DNA of 64,000 bases from Bacteroidetes bacterium endosymbiont of Geopemphigus sp. (GCF_002904345.1 NZ_PEIH01000005.1:798449-862448); one strand, 5' to 3'. Numbered from the stretch's first letter, positions 18,306 through 28,220 are shown. Translations and numbers: made by a program. Notes: generated from the sequence alone by a model not told the origin.

Positions 18306-19637
18306 ATGGAAATTTTGATTAAAGTGGTTCAGTTAATCCTGAGCCTTTCCATACTTATTATCTTACATGAGCTTGGGCATTTTATACCCGCTAAACTTTT
18401 TAAAACCCGTGTAGAGCGCTTTTTTCTATTCTTTGATCCTTGGTTCGCGCTCTTTAAGAAAAGAATAGGTTCTACTGTTTACGGTATTGGATGGCTACCA
18501 CTAGGTGGTTATGTTAAGATTTCGGGGATGATTGATGAAAGTTTGGATACAAAGCAGATAAAACGGCCGCCTCAACCCTGGAAATTTCGCTCTAAACCCG
18601 CCTGGCAGCGTTTAATCATTATGCTCGGAGGAGTGGTGGTGAATGCCCTTTTAGCCATTGTCATCTTCTCATGGCTTCTGTTTCAATACGGTGAGACGTA
18701 TCTTCCAGTGAAAAACATGAAATACGGCATAGCTGTCAATGCTATAGGAAGTGCATTAGGTCTTGAAAATGGAGATATCATACGCTCTGTAGATGGCAAA
18801 GAAATCGAGCGTTTTGAAGAATTGCCTAAGGCCATTGTGCTGGGTCAATCCATTAATTTAGAGCGCAATGAAAAAAACCTTGAAATTTCTTTAAGACCTG
18901 AGCAAAAAAAATCGCTCTTTGATCAAAAAACCCCGGGTTTTTTTCTATCTGCGAGGGCACCAGCCATAGTAGAGGAAGTAATTAAGCAATCAGGCGCTGA
19001 AAAAGCAGGTCTAAAAAAAGGAGACAAAATAATAGGTATAGACTCTCAACCTACGCTTTTCACTGATCAGATTTTCGAGACGATACCTGAGCATAAAAAT
19101 GGTAATGTAATGCTCTCTATTAATCGCGATGGAGATCTCTATCAAAAAAAGGTAGAAGTAGATGAAAATGGTCATATTGGTATGCGATTTAGAGATATCA
19201 CAAAAATGCCTGAGATTTTCCAGCTAAAGAATAAAAAATATTCTCTATTGAGAAGTATTCCCGCCGGAGCAAAAGAAGCCTGGGAGAGCCTGAATACTCA
19301 GCTAAGCCTTTTTAAGCAAATCTTCAATCCTAAGACCAACGCTTATAAGCAAGTAGGAAGCTTTTTCTCCATAACCAAAGCCTTTTCACCCTATTGGAAT
19401 TGGAAGCTCTTCTGGACGATTACCGCTACTTTATCTATTTGGCTGGCTTTTTTAAATCTTTTACCTATACCCGCCCTTGACGGAGGCTATGTACTTTTTA
19501 CATTGACAGAGATGATTACAGGAAAAAAGCCGGGGGAAAAGTTCATGGAACGGGCCATTACCGCAGGTTTCATCTTTCTTGCCATCTTGATGATTATCAT
19601 ATTGAGCTGGGATACGTTTAAAACGTTCTTTAGCTAA
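18306..19637 (+). CDS. rseP: RIP site-2 zinc metalloprotease RseP
   Basis: 443 residues. The zinc-binding HELGH is at residues 21-25 in the first membrane helix. A PDZ region (about 115-290) has GLENGDIIRSVDGKEI and a second copy with GLKKGDKIIGIDSQ. The conserved NLLPIPALDGGY (about 384-394) supplies the third zinc ligand, and a final membrane helix follows. It cleaves anti-sigma factors or signal-peptide remnants within the inner membrane. The gene is intact. Its 3' end overlaps the relic of a cyclo-ligase gene coming the other way by a few bases. Confidence 0.93.
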   Translation: MEILIKVVQLILSLSILIILHELGHFIPAKLFKTRVERFFLFFDPWFALFKKRIGSTVYGIGWLPLGGYVKISGMIDESLDTKQIKRPPQPWKFRSKPAWQRLIIMLGGVVVNALLAIVIFSWLLFQYGETYLPVKNMKYGIAVNAIGSALGLENGDIIRSVDGKEIERFEELPKAIVLGQSINLERNEKNLEISLRPEQKKSLFDQKTPGFFLSARAPAIVEEVIKQSGAEKAGLKKGDKIIGIDSQPTLFTDQIFETIPEHKNGNVMLSINRDGDLYQKKVEVDENGHIGMRFRDITKMPEIFQLKNKKYSLLRSIPAGAKEAWESLNTQLSLFKQIFNPKTNAYKQVGSFFSITKAFSPYWNWKLFWTITATLSIWLAFLNLLPIPALDGGYVLFTLTEMITGKKPGEKFMERAITAGFIFLAILMIIILSWDTFKTFFS

Positions 19638-20209
19638 AAACTTAGAAAATAGATTTTATCAGGAGTAACTACACCATCCAAAGGAATGTCTCCTGAATGC
19701 AAAGCTAAGTGCCTTGCCAAGGGTCCGAACAAACTAAGCCCTATTTTATAAATATTCTGGGAGCAGGAGGCGAAAAACGATCATAAAAGCCTTTCCCATA
19801 TCCTAATCGATATCCCCTGGCATCAAAAGCCAAAAGAAGCACGAAAGCTACCTGAATCGACAAAGAAGGATCCACTGGTATTCCTTCCACGGGCTCAAAA
19901 ATTCTATAAGCGCTCTCGTAAAGATCCATTCTGGGATTCCATAGAACAAAATTCATTGTACCGGTAGAAAAATCAGTTTTGGACTGAGAGGTTTTTTAGA
20001 CCACTCTCCTAAATACTCCAGAATAGAATAAGTATTGATTTCGTTCTGACGAAGAATCGGTAAAAAAAGATGGTATAAGTCTTTTTCACATAAGGGCAAT
20101 TCCTTTAATCGCTCTGTAATACACAACAAAGACTAAGACAAATCTTGTAAGGAAAGCTCTTTTCTTTGCGTAAGGCATTTTTTGCGAAAGAATTTTTATC
20201 ATCATACAT
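19634..20209 (-). pseudogene. 5-formyltetrahydrofolate cyclo-ligase, decayed
   Basis: From an ATG at 20209 (MYDDKNSFAKNALRKE) to a stop at 19634 the span is 576 bp, the family's normal 190 codons, but the frame shifts at least twice. Readable pieces in order are KNALRKE; LPLCEKDLYHLFLPILRQNE and INTYSILEYLGEW; the core AFDARGYRLGYGKGFYDRF (ATP/substrate-binding motif); and the tail DIPLDGVVTPDKIYFLSF. The enzyme would recycle 5-formyl-THF to 5,10-methenyl-THF. The gene converges on rseP with overlapping stops. Confidence 0.82.
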
Positions 20210-20439
20210 TTTAGTTTAAGTTTTCTTTACACTGATGATCTTCACCGGACAAGTTGGAGGTCATCAAACTATTTTTATACTCTTGATCATCGGAAGTTTT
20301 AAGGGTGAAAAAACCTTTTTTTTTCTGACGAATGTAATAAAACTGATTTGCCATCTTTTTTGGAAATGCAAAAATGAACCTACTCTAAATCAGCATAATA
20401 ATTATAAACGATATATTTATTCCTTTATAAGGTGACGGA

Positions 20440-21692
20440 TCAACATTCGTTTTGTACCAATTTATAAAGCTTATCCGAGGGTCTTATTCTAAAATTTAAA
20501 GACATCGTACAAATCTAGCCTTTAATGGCCGATTGCCTATGCTCATTCTCTACCATCAAAGAATCTACTTGCCTCTTTAGCGCCTGTACTGGCACACGGT
20601 AATCAAAATCTTATCGACTACCTATCTAGATCGTAATACTCGATTAAGAATTCCACGATGGCTCCCTGAGGATAATAACGACTCTTGCTAAGAGTACACT
20701 TTCTTTTGTTTCTACAGAGAGTCCCTTACCAAAGTCCATTCCCAGGACTTCTGACCAAGAAAATAACCTTTCCAAAAACCTCGATTGTATACCTTGTTAA
20801 GTTTCTCTATCCAAAGAGCTATTTTTTTTCTGATCAAAAGTTCTCTGTGCAATAGCGTCAATAGCCTCACGATAGCAAATGGTAGTTGTCGCTACATATT
20901 CCGGCGCAGAACCGCAATACCTCTATTTTGAGTACTTTAACACCTTCGGAAATGATTTGAATCGAGAAAACCTACGTGCAGAAATCCTTAGACGATATCA
21001 TATACTCATTATCGAGTTCTATTTCAAATCCGCTTTCCTGATCGATAACGGTATATTTCTTACGAAATGCTTCCTGCATGCCCCCCTGTTGGTTGATGAA
21101 TTGTACGAATGAAGACTGAGATAATACTTACCTGAGACGGTCATATATCAAAGCACCGTGACCGAATATCTCAATTTCAACTAACCGCCCTGAGGGATCT
21201 TTGATACTTTCTTTTTTAATTTGACAAGTGATTTTTTCAACCTGACTCAAACTCAGCTCGCGGCTTAAGACCATGGTTTCGGCAAAAAGAGAGTAGAATT
21301 TTACCGTTTCTATATTCGTTACATTTAAATGAGTAATGAGTAGAGATGTGTACCTCCATTCCAATTTGACGTACATAGTAAATCACCGTCTAATCCATAG
21401 CGATCAAGGCATCCACACCGACCTGTTTCGCTTTATTGGCTAAGGTTTTAATGGCGGAAAGATCGTGATCATAAATAAATAGATATTCATCGTAAAATAA
21501 GTTTAAACATCCTTTTGTCGAGAGCGATTTACAATCTCCGGAAGATCCTTCAAGGTAAAATTAAGCGTAGATACGTGCGCGTATGTTTACTCTACGCCAG
21601 AGTACAACTGAATCGGCACTATGGTCCAAAGCCGCTTACAAAGAGTCCTAATTGCCGGCTGGAGTCATAAATTCTATTTTACCTTTACACAT
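20440..21692 (-). pseudogene. Peptidase U32 family protein, decayed
   Basis: The ATG at 21692 gives MCKGKIEFMTPAGN followed directly by TAG. Further shifted pieces read AALDHSADSVVLW, QVGVDALIAMD, SLFAETMVLSRELSLSQVEKI, VEIEIFGHGALIYD, AIDAIAQRTFD, VYNRGFWKGYFLGQKSWEW, and end IRPSDKLYKLVQNEC with a TGA. These follow the whole length of U32 (collagenase-like, YegQ/TrhP-type) proteins, including the signature E(I/V)EVFVHGALC, here without its Cys. Several U32 proteins act in RNA hydroxylation rather than proteolysis. Total span about 417 codons, as expected; not functional. Confidence 0.82.
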
Positions 21693-21826
21693 GATGATCC
21701 AGAGAAAACTTAAATAAAGTTACTTATTTTCCCATTGAAAGAACATGCTGAAAAAAGTGCGATGAACTGAGAATATTTAAATTTGGCCGTGGAGGGTTTT
21801 GATTAAGACCTGTTATTACAATATAA

Positions 21827-22969
21827 ATGTATTTTAAAGACATTATTGCTCCGGAAGATACCAAAGTACTTTTACATCAGATGTACCAAAGCAATCGCAT
21901 TGCACATGCCTTATTTTTTGCAGGACCTTCTGGATATGGAGGTTTGCCTTTAGCCATAGCCTATGCACGAATGCTTTTAAGCGATAAAAAGGATCTAAGC
22001 GCGGATTTAAAAATCGATAAATTACAGCATCCGGATCTGCATTTTAGCTTTCCTAGCGCTCCTACTGAAAAAATAAAGCGTGCAACTACGAGCATAGATT
22101 TCCTATCTCAATGGCGAGAATTTCTGCATCAATATCCTTACGGGAATCTTTTTAACTGGCTAGAGTATATAGAAATTGAGAACAAACAAGTACAAATAGG
22201 AGTAGAAGAAGCGCAGCATATTATCAAGAGCTTACAAATAAAAAGCTATGAAGGCGGCTATAAAGTACTGATCATGTGGATGCCTGAGCGTCTTCATCTA
22301 GCGGCAGCTAATAAACTCTTAAAAATTTTAGAAGAACCCCCAGAAAAAACCGTTTTTTTACTCGTTGGAGAACAAGAAGAAAGTCTATTGCCTACTTTAG
22401 GATCACGAATGCAGATCATTCGACTCAAGCCATTGTTTTTAAGTCAAATGCAAACTCTTTTGCAGCAAAGGCACGGGCTTTCCGAAAAACAAGCCTTGCT
22501 CATTTCGAAACGCTCCGAAGGCCAATGGGGGAAGGCCTTAGATTTACTAAAGCAAACGGAAGAAAGCGAATTCGAAGTTTTTTTTATCCAATGGATGCGA
22601 AATGCTTTTATGGCCAGAAAAAAGCCTATGGCTTTGAAAGCTCTTATCGAATGGTCTGAGGCAGTACATCATTGGGGCAGAGAGCATCAAAAACAATTTT
22701 TGGATTATGCTCTCTATATCTTCCGGCAAGCTTTGCTTTCAAATTATGAAATGGAGCCGATAAATTTTAACCCGCTTAATTCGGAAAAATTCAACTGGAA
22801 AGCCTTTTCAAAGCATGTACAGGGCGAAAATATACAAGATATCTTTAGAGATATCCATCGGGCAAGCAAGGATATTGAGCGCAATGCCTATGCCAAGATA
22901 GTTTTTCTGGATCTATCGATCCATATTATAGGATATCTGCACCAGAAAAATGGATCGCCTCCGAGATGA
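21827..22969 (+). CDS. holB: DNA polymerase III subunit delta' (HolB-like)
   Basis: 380 residues. AAA+ clamp-loader fold: RIAHALFFAGPSGYGGLPLA (residues 24-43), HPDLHFSFP, IGVEEAQHIIKSLQIKSYEG, MPERLHLAAANKLLKILEEPPEKT (sensor region) and SRMQIIRL. The P-loop position (33-39) lacks the ATP-binding Lys/Thr and there is no Cys zinc module, typical of a non-hydrolysing delta' stator subunit. It helps load the sliding clamp. It ends inside the convergent hydrolase gene (44-bp overlap). Its upstream region is the U32 relic, divergent. Confidence 0.88.
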   Translation: MYFKDIIAPEDTKVLLHQMYQSNRIAHALFFAGPSGYGGLPLAIAYARMLLSDKKDLSADLKIDKLQHPDLHFSFPSAPTEKIKRATTSIDFLSQWREFLHQYPYGNLFNWLEYIEIENKQVQIGVEEAQHIIKSLQIKSYEGGYKVLIMWMPERLHLAAANKLLKILEEPPEKTVFLLVGEQEESLLPTLGSRMQIIRLKPLFLSQMQTLLQQRHGLSEKQALLISKRSEGQWGKALDLLKQTEESEFEVFFIQWMRNAFMARKKPMALKALIEWSEAVHHWGREHQKQFLDYALYIFRQALLSNYEMEPINFNPLNSEKFNWKAFSKHVQGENIQDIFRDIHRASKDIERNAYAKIVFLDLSIHIIGYLHQKNGSPPR

Positions 22970-23729
22970 ATTTTTTCAATACTTTCAATACCTTATCAGG
23001 CGCTTCGAGATGCCCCATATGGCCTGTTGGAATTTCCACAGCATAAATATTTTTCCCTTTTTTAACCTGCTCATAAAGATTTTTATGATCGAGAAAATTA
23101 TCATAGGCGCCTATAATCATGCATTTTGGGAAGGAAGTCTCGTTAAGCACAAAACAACGATCCTTACGCTCGTACATTCCTCTTAAAGCAGCCAGAATTC
23201 CAGCGACAGGATTGGTCAGAGCGATTTTTTTGGTGAATTCGATAATATCCTTCAACTCCTTCAGATGATCGGCATGAAAAAGACCTTCAATAATGGAATT
23301 AATAAAAAGCACAGGGTGCTCCTGGGCAAATTGTATCGAGCGAAGTCTATTGATCTTTTTCTCCGGAGAATCTACAGCAGCAGAGGAATGAAGCAGACAA
23401 AGTCCCAGAAAAAGATCCTGGTTTGTCTCAGCCAAGGCCAAACCTACATATCCACCCATGGAATGCCCTATAAAAAGAGCTTTCTCTATCTGCTCATTTT
23501 CCAATACTTGCCGAACCCCTTCGGCCATTTGCTCCATGCTATGGGTAGTTCCGAAAACAGGAGTTTTTCCATGCCCAGGTAAGTCTATAGCGATAATCTT
23601 TTTAGAGAGAGAAAGACTCTCAATAAGATCACGCCAGATCTCAAAGCTCTCCATAAAGCCATGAAGAAGTACTATTGGAAAAGATCCTTCACCGAAGGAC
23701 TTATAATGGAGCAAAGAAGGTTTTTTCAT
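22926..23729 (-). CDS. Alpha/beta hydrolase
   Basis: 267 residues. The oxyanion region is VLLHGFMESFEIW; the nucleophile elbow GHSMGG is at 88-93 with Ser90. The acid is probably in GAYDNFLD, and the His is in PTGHMGHLEAP near the C-terminus. Complete catalytic set, substrate unknown. This type sits in the BioH/MenH-like esterase group, but no context points to biotin or menaquinone. Its stop lies inside the 3' end of holB, so the two genes overlap tail to tail. Confidence 0.85.
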   Translation of the reverse strand: MKKPSLLHYKSFGEGSFPIVLLHGFMESFEIWRDLIESLSLSKKIIAIDLPGHGKTPVFGTTHSMEQMAEGVRQVLENEQIEKALFIGHSMGGYVGLALAETNQDLFLGLCLLHSSAAVDSPEKKINRLRSIQFAQEHPVLFINSIIEGLFHADHLKELKDIIEFTKKIALTNPVAGILAALRGMYERKDRCFVLNETSFPKCMIIGAYDNFLDHKNLYEQVKKGKNIYAVEIPTGHMGHLEAPDKVLKVLKKFISEAIHFSGADIL

Positions 23730-23806
23730 AAAAATACCTTAAAATTTACAAAACCAATATATAGATTTTTATTTAAGCGGAGCTGGTCTTATCAAAGGGA
23801 GTTGCT

Positions 23807-23814
23807 TATCTTTG
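23807..23814 (+). promoter_or_regulatory. -7 element TATCTTTG upstream of rfbC
   Basis: Exact TAnnTTTG match 29 bp before the rfbC ATG, in the divergent gap from the hydrolase. No convincing -33 TTG at normal spacing, so support is partial. Confidence 0.5.
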
Positions 23815-23843
23815 TAAGCGTGTGAAAAACAGTACCATTGTGT

Positions 23844-24398
23844 ATGGAAATCCTTTCTAACCCTTTAGAGGGCTTCTGGATCCTCAAAAGCAAAATAATA
23901 GAAGACTCTCGGGGGCATTTCCAGGAAAGCTTCCATCAGGAAAAATTTGAAAGAATCAGCGATCAAAAAATTGTTTTTGTACAAACAAATCGCGTATTTT
24001 CTTTGAAAGGAGCGCTTCGGGGCTTACATTTACAAAGACCTCCACATACGCAGTCTAAGCTTATTAGCGTGCTCAGCGGAGAAATATTGGATGTGGCGTT
24101 AGATGTTCGTTTGCACTCTTGCACTTATGGAAAATATATAATAGAACGGCTCTCTTATAAAAATCAAAAGCAGCTATTCCTGGCTAAAGGTTTTGCCCAT
24201 GGATTTATTACTTTAAGCGATCAAGCGGAAGTATTGTATCAATGCGATGCGCACTACCATTGCGAGAGTGAAGACGGTATTTGCTATGATGACCCACAAT
24301 TGGCCATCAACTGGGAGTATCCGATAAAGAAAATCATCCTCTCTGAAAAGGACCGACAAAAAAAAGCTTTTAAAGATTTTACACCCGTTTCTTTGTGA
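23844..24398 (+). CDS. rfbC: dTDP-4-dehydrorhamnose 3,5-epimerase
   Basis: 184 residues from the ATG at 23844 (an upstream TTG two codons earlier is less likely). Cupin fold with RmlC motifs: GHFQESF, the active-site His in ALRGLHLQRPPHTQSKLI (His62), GEILDVALDVR, FLAKGFAHGF and YQCDAHYHCESEDGI. It makes dTDP-4-dehydro-L-rhamnose for O-antigen or other surface polysaccharide. It is coupled to rfbD by a 4-nt overlap; rfbA and rfbB are not in the window. Confidence 0.93.
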   Translation: MEILSNPLEGFWILKSKIIEDSRGHFQESFHQEKFERISDQKIVFVQTNRVFSLKGALRGLHLQRPPHTQSKLISVLSGEILDVALDVRLHSCTYGKYIIERLSYKNQKQLFLAKGFAHGFITLSDQAEVLYQCDAHYHCESEDGICYDDPQLAINWEYPIKKIILSEKDRQKKAFKDFTPVSL

Positions 24399-25273
24399 TA
24401 AAGATTCTTGTCACCGGCGCATCCGGACAACTCGCACGTAACCTTCAGGACAAGGTACACGCTAAAAATTATACAGACAAGGAATTTCTGTTTATGAGCA
24501 GAAAAGAACTCTCCATCAATGATGAAAAAATGCTAAAAGACTTTTTCAGCTCTCAAAAAATAGACATCTGCATTAATTGTGCAGCTTGTACTAACGTAGA
24601 CCAGGCCGAAAGTAATACCGAGTTGGCTTACGTCATCAATACACTTGGCTCAAGAATTTTAGCTTCTTTGTGCAATCTTCATGGAAGTTTGCTCATCCAT
24701 ATTTCTACCGACTATGTTTTTGATGGACAAGCCCAACAACCGTATAAAGAGTCAGATATCACAAGAGCGATCAACGTTTACGGGGATTCTAAACGAGCTG
24801 GAGAATTGGCTATTATAGAACAAATCAAATGTTATTTTATCGTACGAACTTCCTGGCTGTTCTCAAAATTTGGAAGCAATTTTATTAAAACAGTTTACGA
24901 GCATGCTAAGACTAAAAAATCCTTAAAAGTTGTAAAAGATCAGTATGGTTCGCCTACCTTTGCAGATGATCTGGCAGAGTTCCTATTATTTTTGGTGGAA
25001 AATCAGCACTCTTCTTATGGAATTTACCATTTCAGCAATCAAGGGGTTTGCAGCCGCTATGAACTGGCAGAAGCTCTTCTTTCAATAACAAGTCAGACAA
25101 CTACTTTTCTGAAGCCGATTTTAAGGGATGTCTACCATACCGGGGCTCTGAGACCCCCTTATAGCGCTCTTGACACAACGAAAGTACGCGAAACTTTCAA
25201 GTATAATATACCTTATTGGAATAAAAGTCTGAGGCATTTTGTAGAATCATTAAACTTTTCAGAAATTTTTTAA
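24395..25273 (+). CDS. rfbD: dTDP-4-dehydrorhamnose reductase
   Basis: 292 residues from a GTG start overlapping the rfbC stop (GTGA). It is an SDR-extended enzyme: the nucleotide-binding GASGQLARN starts at residue 8 (usual GxxGQLG), with INCAACTNVDQAE, ISTDYVFDG, and the catalytic YGDSKRAGE (about Tyr128, Lys132), then RTSWLFS and KDQYGSPT. NADPH-dependent last step to dTDP-L-rhamnose. Frame intact, length normal. Everything for about 370 bp after it looks non-coding. Confidence 0.93.
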   Translation: MIKILVTGASGQLARNLQDKVHAKNYTDKEFLFMSRKELSINDEKMLKDFFSSQKIDICINCAACTNVDQAESNTELAYVINTLGSRILASLCNLHGSLLIHISTDYVFDGQAQQPYKESDITRAINVYGDSKRAGELAIIEQIKCYFIVRTSWLFSKFGSNFIKTVYEHAKTKKSLKVVKDQYGSPTFADDLAEFLLFLVENQHSSYGIYHFSNQGVCSRYELAEALLSITSQTTTFLKPILRDVYHTGALRPPYSALDTTKVRETFKYNIPYWNKSLRHFVESLNFSEIF

Positions 25274-25587
25274 TGAAACTAAGATAATGTTTTCGTAACT
25301 GCTCTTGAATTTTTTTTGCCAGTAGATACTGGTAATCTCCCTTCATACGTTAGTTTATATTTTGATGCGTTTTCAACCTACTCAATTAGAACTAAAGCTC
25401 TTTATGTTTTTTCATATTTTTATATATGATGGCTAAGGATAAACCGATTGAAAAAGCAACTACTCCGCCCCATTAGAATCGTTAAAACGCAAAGGCTTGT
25501 AAGGTCTGGCTAGAATTCTTTTCTTATCGAGATTTCCTTTTCAAAAAAAACTATAGCTATTTTGAATAAATCAACACAGGTAAAGCG
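25274..25587. other. Non-coding, eroded spacer
   Basis: About 310 bp with no long frame. A short plus-strand piece near 25426-25490 reads MMAKDKPIEKATTPPH then stops, perhaps the start of a lost small gene. Nothing else recognised. Confidence 0.4.
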
Positions 25588-25614
25588 TTGAATAGACATT
25601 ATGTTCTACATTTG
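25588..25614 (+). promoter_or_regulatory. Bacteroidota-type promoter for the orphan acidic protein gene
   Basis: TTG (25588-25590), 16-bp spacer, TACATTTG (25607-25614); the ATG follows at 25646. Close to TTG-N17-23-TAnnTTTG, with the spacer one base short. Confidence 0.6.
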
Positions 25615-25645
25615 TAAGTATATATGATTTTTTGTATACTTCATT

Positions 25646-26128
25646 ATGAATCGAATTCAAATCTTTCATCCCGAAGAGGTGTTAACTTATAACATCAAAA
25701 GGGGCATACTGAAAGTGATCTTACTGGAAAAAAAATATGTGTTAATGCTTGATATTGTCTCTACCGATGAAATTGATGACGACTTACCTGATGATGCTCT
25801 GCAATGCAATTTTTATCAGGTGAGATTTTTCGTAGAGGATTTTCCGATAAAGGAAAAAGCCATTGAAGATCTCATTGGAAAAACCATAGAAATCCCCAGA
25901 GGAACTGAAGAAATTATTGATGAAGAAGATGAAGTGGAAACTTTATATTATAGTGTATTAAGTGCAGGGAACGGAGATTTCGAAACTAATAACAATCGCC
26001 TGTTTCTCAAGAGAGATCTAGAAGACAATATAATTTTAAAATGGGAAGGAGAATGTGAAGATTTTACCGAACAGAGCGATAAAAATCTTAGATTCACAAT
26101 CACTTACAAGTTTTCTCCGGAGCTCTAG
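25646..26128 (+). CDS. Hypothetical acidic cytoplasmic protein
   Basis: 160 residues, not recognised. No signal peptide or membrane helix. It has an alternating beta-like pattern and many Asp/Glu clusters (STDEIDDDLPDDALQ; TEEIIDEEDEVE). Cysteines near residues 55 and 138, without a metal motif. Single frame, clean ATG and a recognisable promoter, so it looks expressed and selected, although both flanks (about 310 and 530 bp) are non-coding. It could be a small flavobacterial conserved protein or a lineage-specific one; sequence alone does not say. Confidence 0.7.
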   Translation: MNRIQIFHPEEVLTYNIKRGILKVILLEKKYVLMLDIVSTDEIDDDLPDDALQCNFYQVRFFVEDFPIKEKAIEDLIGKTIEIPRGTEEIIDEEDEVETLYYSVLSAGNGDFETNNNRLFLKRDLEDNIILKWEGECEDFTEQSDKNLRFTITYKFSPEL

Positions 26129-26661
26129 AAACGCTTGGTTTTATTAGAAGGCTTGAACGACTAAAAATTTTGAATTAAACTCATATACGCGTCTTACAAA
26201 GAGAAAGAGAAAAGCGTTAAAATTTTTTTCAAATTATTCCTAGTAATTTTATTATTAGTAAAATAATTTGTATAAGTGGTGACATAATATACATTACCCT
26301 AAAAGCATTATTTATTTTTACTTCTTTATAACCAAATTTTTCTCAGCAATACACTATTTTCTATACACGAGAAAGCAAAAAATAGCCTTTAAATTGATGA
26401 GGTTAAACAATTCAAACAGACATAAATAAATTAAAACTGTCTATATTATTCATCTTTTAGGGTTGTTCAAAAAAGATCTCACTTATTCTTGCACGAAATA
26501 AAAAAATTCGCTCAAGTTATCTTATCGACCACATTCGATAAGGGATTACTATACCATTTTCTGTAGAAAAATGGCTTTACTTTTTTAGATAAAAACTTAT
26601 TAATTAGGATAATAAATTACCCGATCTTCATAGCGATGTTAGCTTAATACTAAAAAAAAAT
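26129..26661. other. Non-coding AT-rich spacer of about 530 bp
   Basis: Between two convergent intact genes. No open frame, no recognised protein fragment, no clear hairpin-plus-T-run. Probably the fully eroded site of an earlier gene. Confidence 0.5.
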
Positions 26662-28056
26662 TTATAAAAGAGCCCCTTTTAAAAAAATATATGCTGAAGA
26701 AAAATAAATAACAATACCTGCTACATCTACTAATGTTGCTACAAAAGGGACCGATGAACTAGCAGGATCTCCTCCCAGACGCTTGATCACAATAGGAAGC
26801 ATCGATCCGCTAAAAGTTCCCCAAAGCACAATGCCTACCAATGAAAAAGCCACTGTAAAAGCCACTAAAAGCCAATGACTCCCGTAATCGTAGAAACCTG
26901 TTTTCTGCCAGAGAATGATACGCATAAAGCCTACTGCGCCCAACACAAATCCCAAAGCCAACCCACAAGAAAACTCTCTTCGCATTACCCGCCACCAATC
27001 TTTCAAACGAACTTCTCTTAAGGCCATCGCCTGAATGATGAGACTAGCCGCTTGAGAGCCGCTATTACCCCCACTAGAAACAACTAAAGGAATAAACATT
27101 GCCAGTATCAAAACTTTTTCCAAAGCAGCAGAAAAATATTGCATAGCAGTAGTAGTAAGCATCTCACCTAAAAATAATAAAATTAGCCAGCCCGCACGTT
27201 TTTTTACGAGTTTCAAAAAAGGCACATCAAGGTAAGGTTGATCTAATACTTCCATACCTCCCATTTTCTGAATATCCTCGCTATAGTTTTCATTTGCTAC
27301 CCAAAGAATATCATCAATGGCGACGATACCAAGCAAAAAATTCTGATCATCTACAACGGGCAAAGCAACACGGTTGTTTCTGTTAAATATCTTAATAGCT
27401 TCCTCCTCTGTATCAATAACGCTTAAGCTGACATAACGCCCATCCATCAGCTCGATTACTTTGGTAGAAGGGTCTACTAATAGAAATTCGCGTATTCGGA
27501 TATCATCTATTAACTGTCTTCGTTCATTGACAATATAGATTACCTCGATCATCTCACTATTTTTCCCTTCACGGCGTATATGATCAAGCACTTCTTGAAC
27601 TGTCCAACTATCACGTATATCGATATAATCTGGAATCATTAAACGGCCCACACTGTCTTCAGGGTAACCCAATGAACGAATTGTTTGTAGTTTTTCTTCA
27701 GGATTGAGATATTTGATCATCTCCTTAACAAGAGATTTAGGTAACTCCTCTAAAAAAGCAACGCGGTCATTAACAGGAAGTTCATTCAGCAGCTGAGCAA
27801 TCCTTACATAAGGCAATTCCTTTATTATATCTCTTTGTAAAGGAACATCCAATAATTTAAACGTGCTTGCAGCCTGATGAATTTCCAAAAGTTTAATGAT
27901 CTCTGCAGCGTATTGAGGGTAAGTCTGAAATACCTCAGCTACATCGCTAATGTTTTGGTTATTAAGTCGCTCAGCGATGCTTTGCATATCATCTTTCCCT
28001 ATGGCATTCTCTATCATGCTTTTAAGCGAATCTGTTTCTTGGTTCACAATAAACAA
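26662..28056 (-). CDS. mgtE: Magnesium transporter MgtE
   Basis: About 464 residues. Cytoplasmic MgtE_N domain (about residues 15-130) with repeated ISDVAEVF...AAEIIKLL-type helices; CBS pair (about 135-260) with SVGRLMIPDYIDI and VALPVVDDQNFLLGIVAIDDIL; then five membrane helices (about 285-464) including PLVVSSGGNSGSQAASLIIQ and the late PFVATLVDVAGI with the pore Asp. It is a Mg2+-gated Mg2+ channel/transporter. The TTG at 28056 is the longest reading; a GTG at 28047 or ATG at 28014 are alternatives. No M-box-like leader seen. Confidence 0.93.
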   Translation of the reverse strand: MFIVNQETDSLKSMIENAIGKDDMQSIAERLNNQNISDVAEVFQTYPQYAAEIIKLLEIHQAASTFKLLDVPLQRDIIKELPYVRIAQLLNELPVNDRVAFLEELPKSLVKEMIKYLNPEEKLQTIRSLGYPEDSVGRLMIPDYIDIRDSWTVQEVLDHIRREGKNSEMIEVIYIVNERRQLIDDIRIREFLLVDPSTKVIELMDGRYVSLSVIDTEEEAIKIFNRNNRVALPVVDDQNFLLGIVAIDDILWVANENYSEDIQKMGGMEVLDQPYLDVPFLKLVKKRAGWLILLFLGEMLTTTAMQYFSAALEKVLILAMFIPLVVSSGGNSGSQAASLIIQAMALREVRLKDWWRVMRREFSCGLALGFVLGAVGFMRIILWQKTGFYDYGSHWLLVAFTVAFSLVGIVLWGTFSGSMLPIVIKRLGGDPASSSVPFVATLVDVAGIVIYFSSAYIFLKGALL

Positions 28057-28212
28057 GTATTTAAATGGGTTGACAACTCATAAGTTCAAGAGCTTAACAC
28101 TAGAACTGCATAATTAAATAATTTATATGACTTTTTGTAAGCTACAAATTACTCGAGATCAGAACTGCTCCAAAAACCCGACACGTTTAATTTCAATGGT
28201 TTTAAAAATCAG

Positions 28213-28220
28213 TACATTTG
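28213..28220 (+). promoter_or_regulatory. -7 element TACATTTG upstream of leuS
   Basis: Exact TAnnTTTG match 28 bp before the leuS ATG; the -33 region has only GTTTAA. No T-box or leader-peptide structure seen in the short leader. Confidence 0.5.

Noticed and set aside
20879-21112. Plus-strand open frame as a small gene
   Set aside because: It is antisense to readable fragments of the U32 peptidase relic and has no recognisable protein character.
21920-21950. HolB as a broken gene because its P-loop lacks Lys
   Set aside because: Delta' subunits commonly lack a working ATP site; the rest of the protein is normal.
26129-26661. A small RNA or riboswitch upstream of mgtE
   Set aside because: The spacer is downstream of mgtE, not upstream, and no structured element was found in it.
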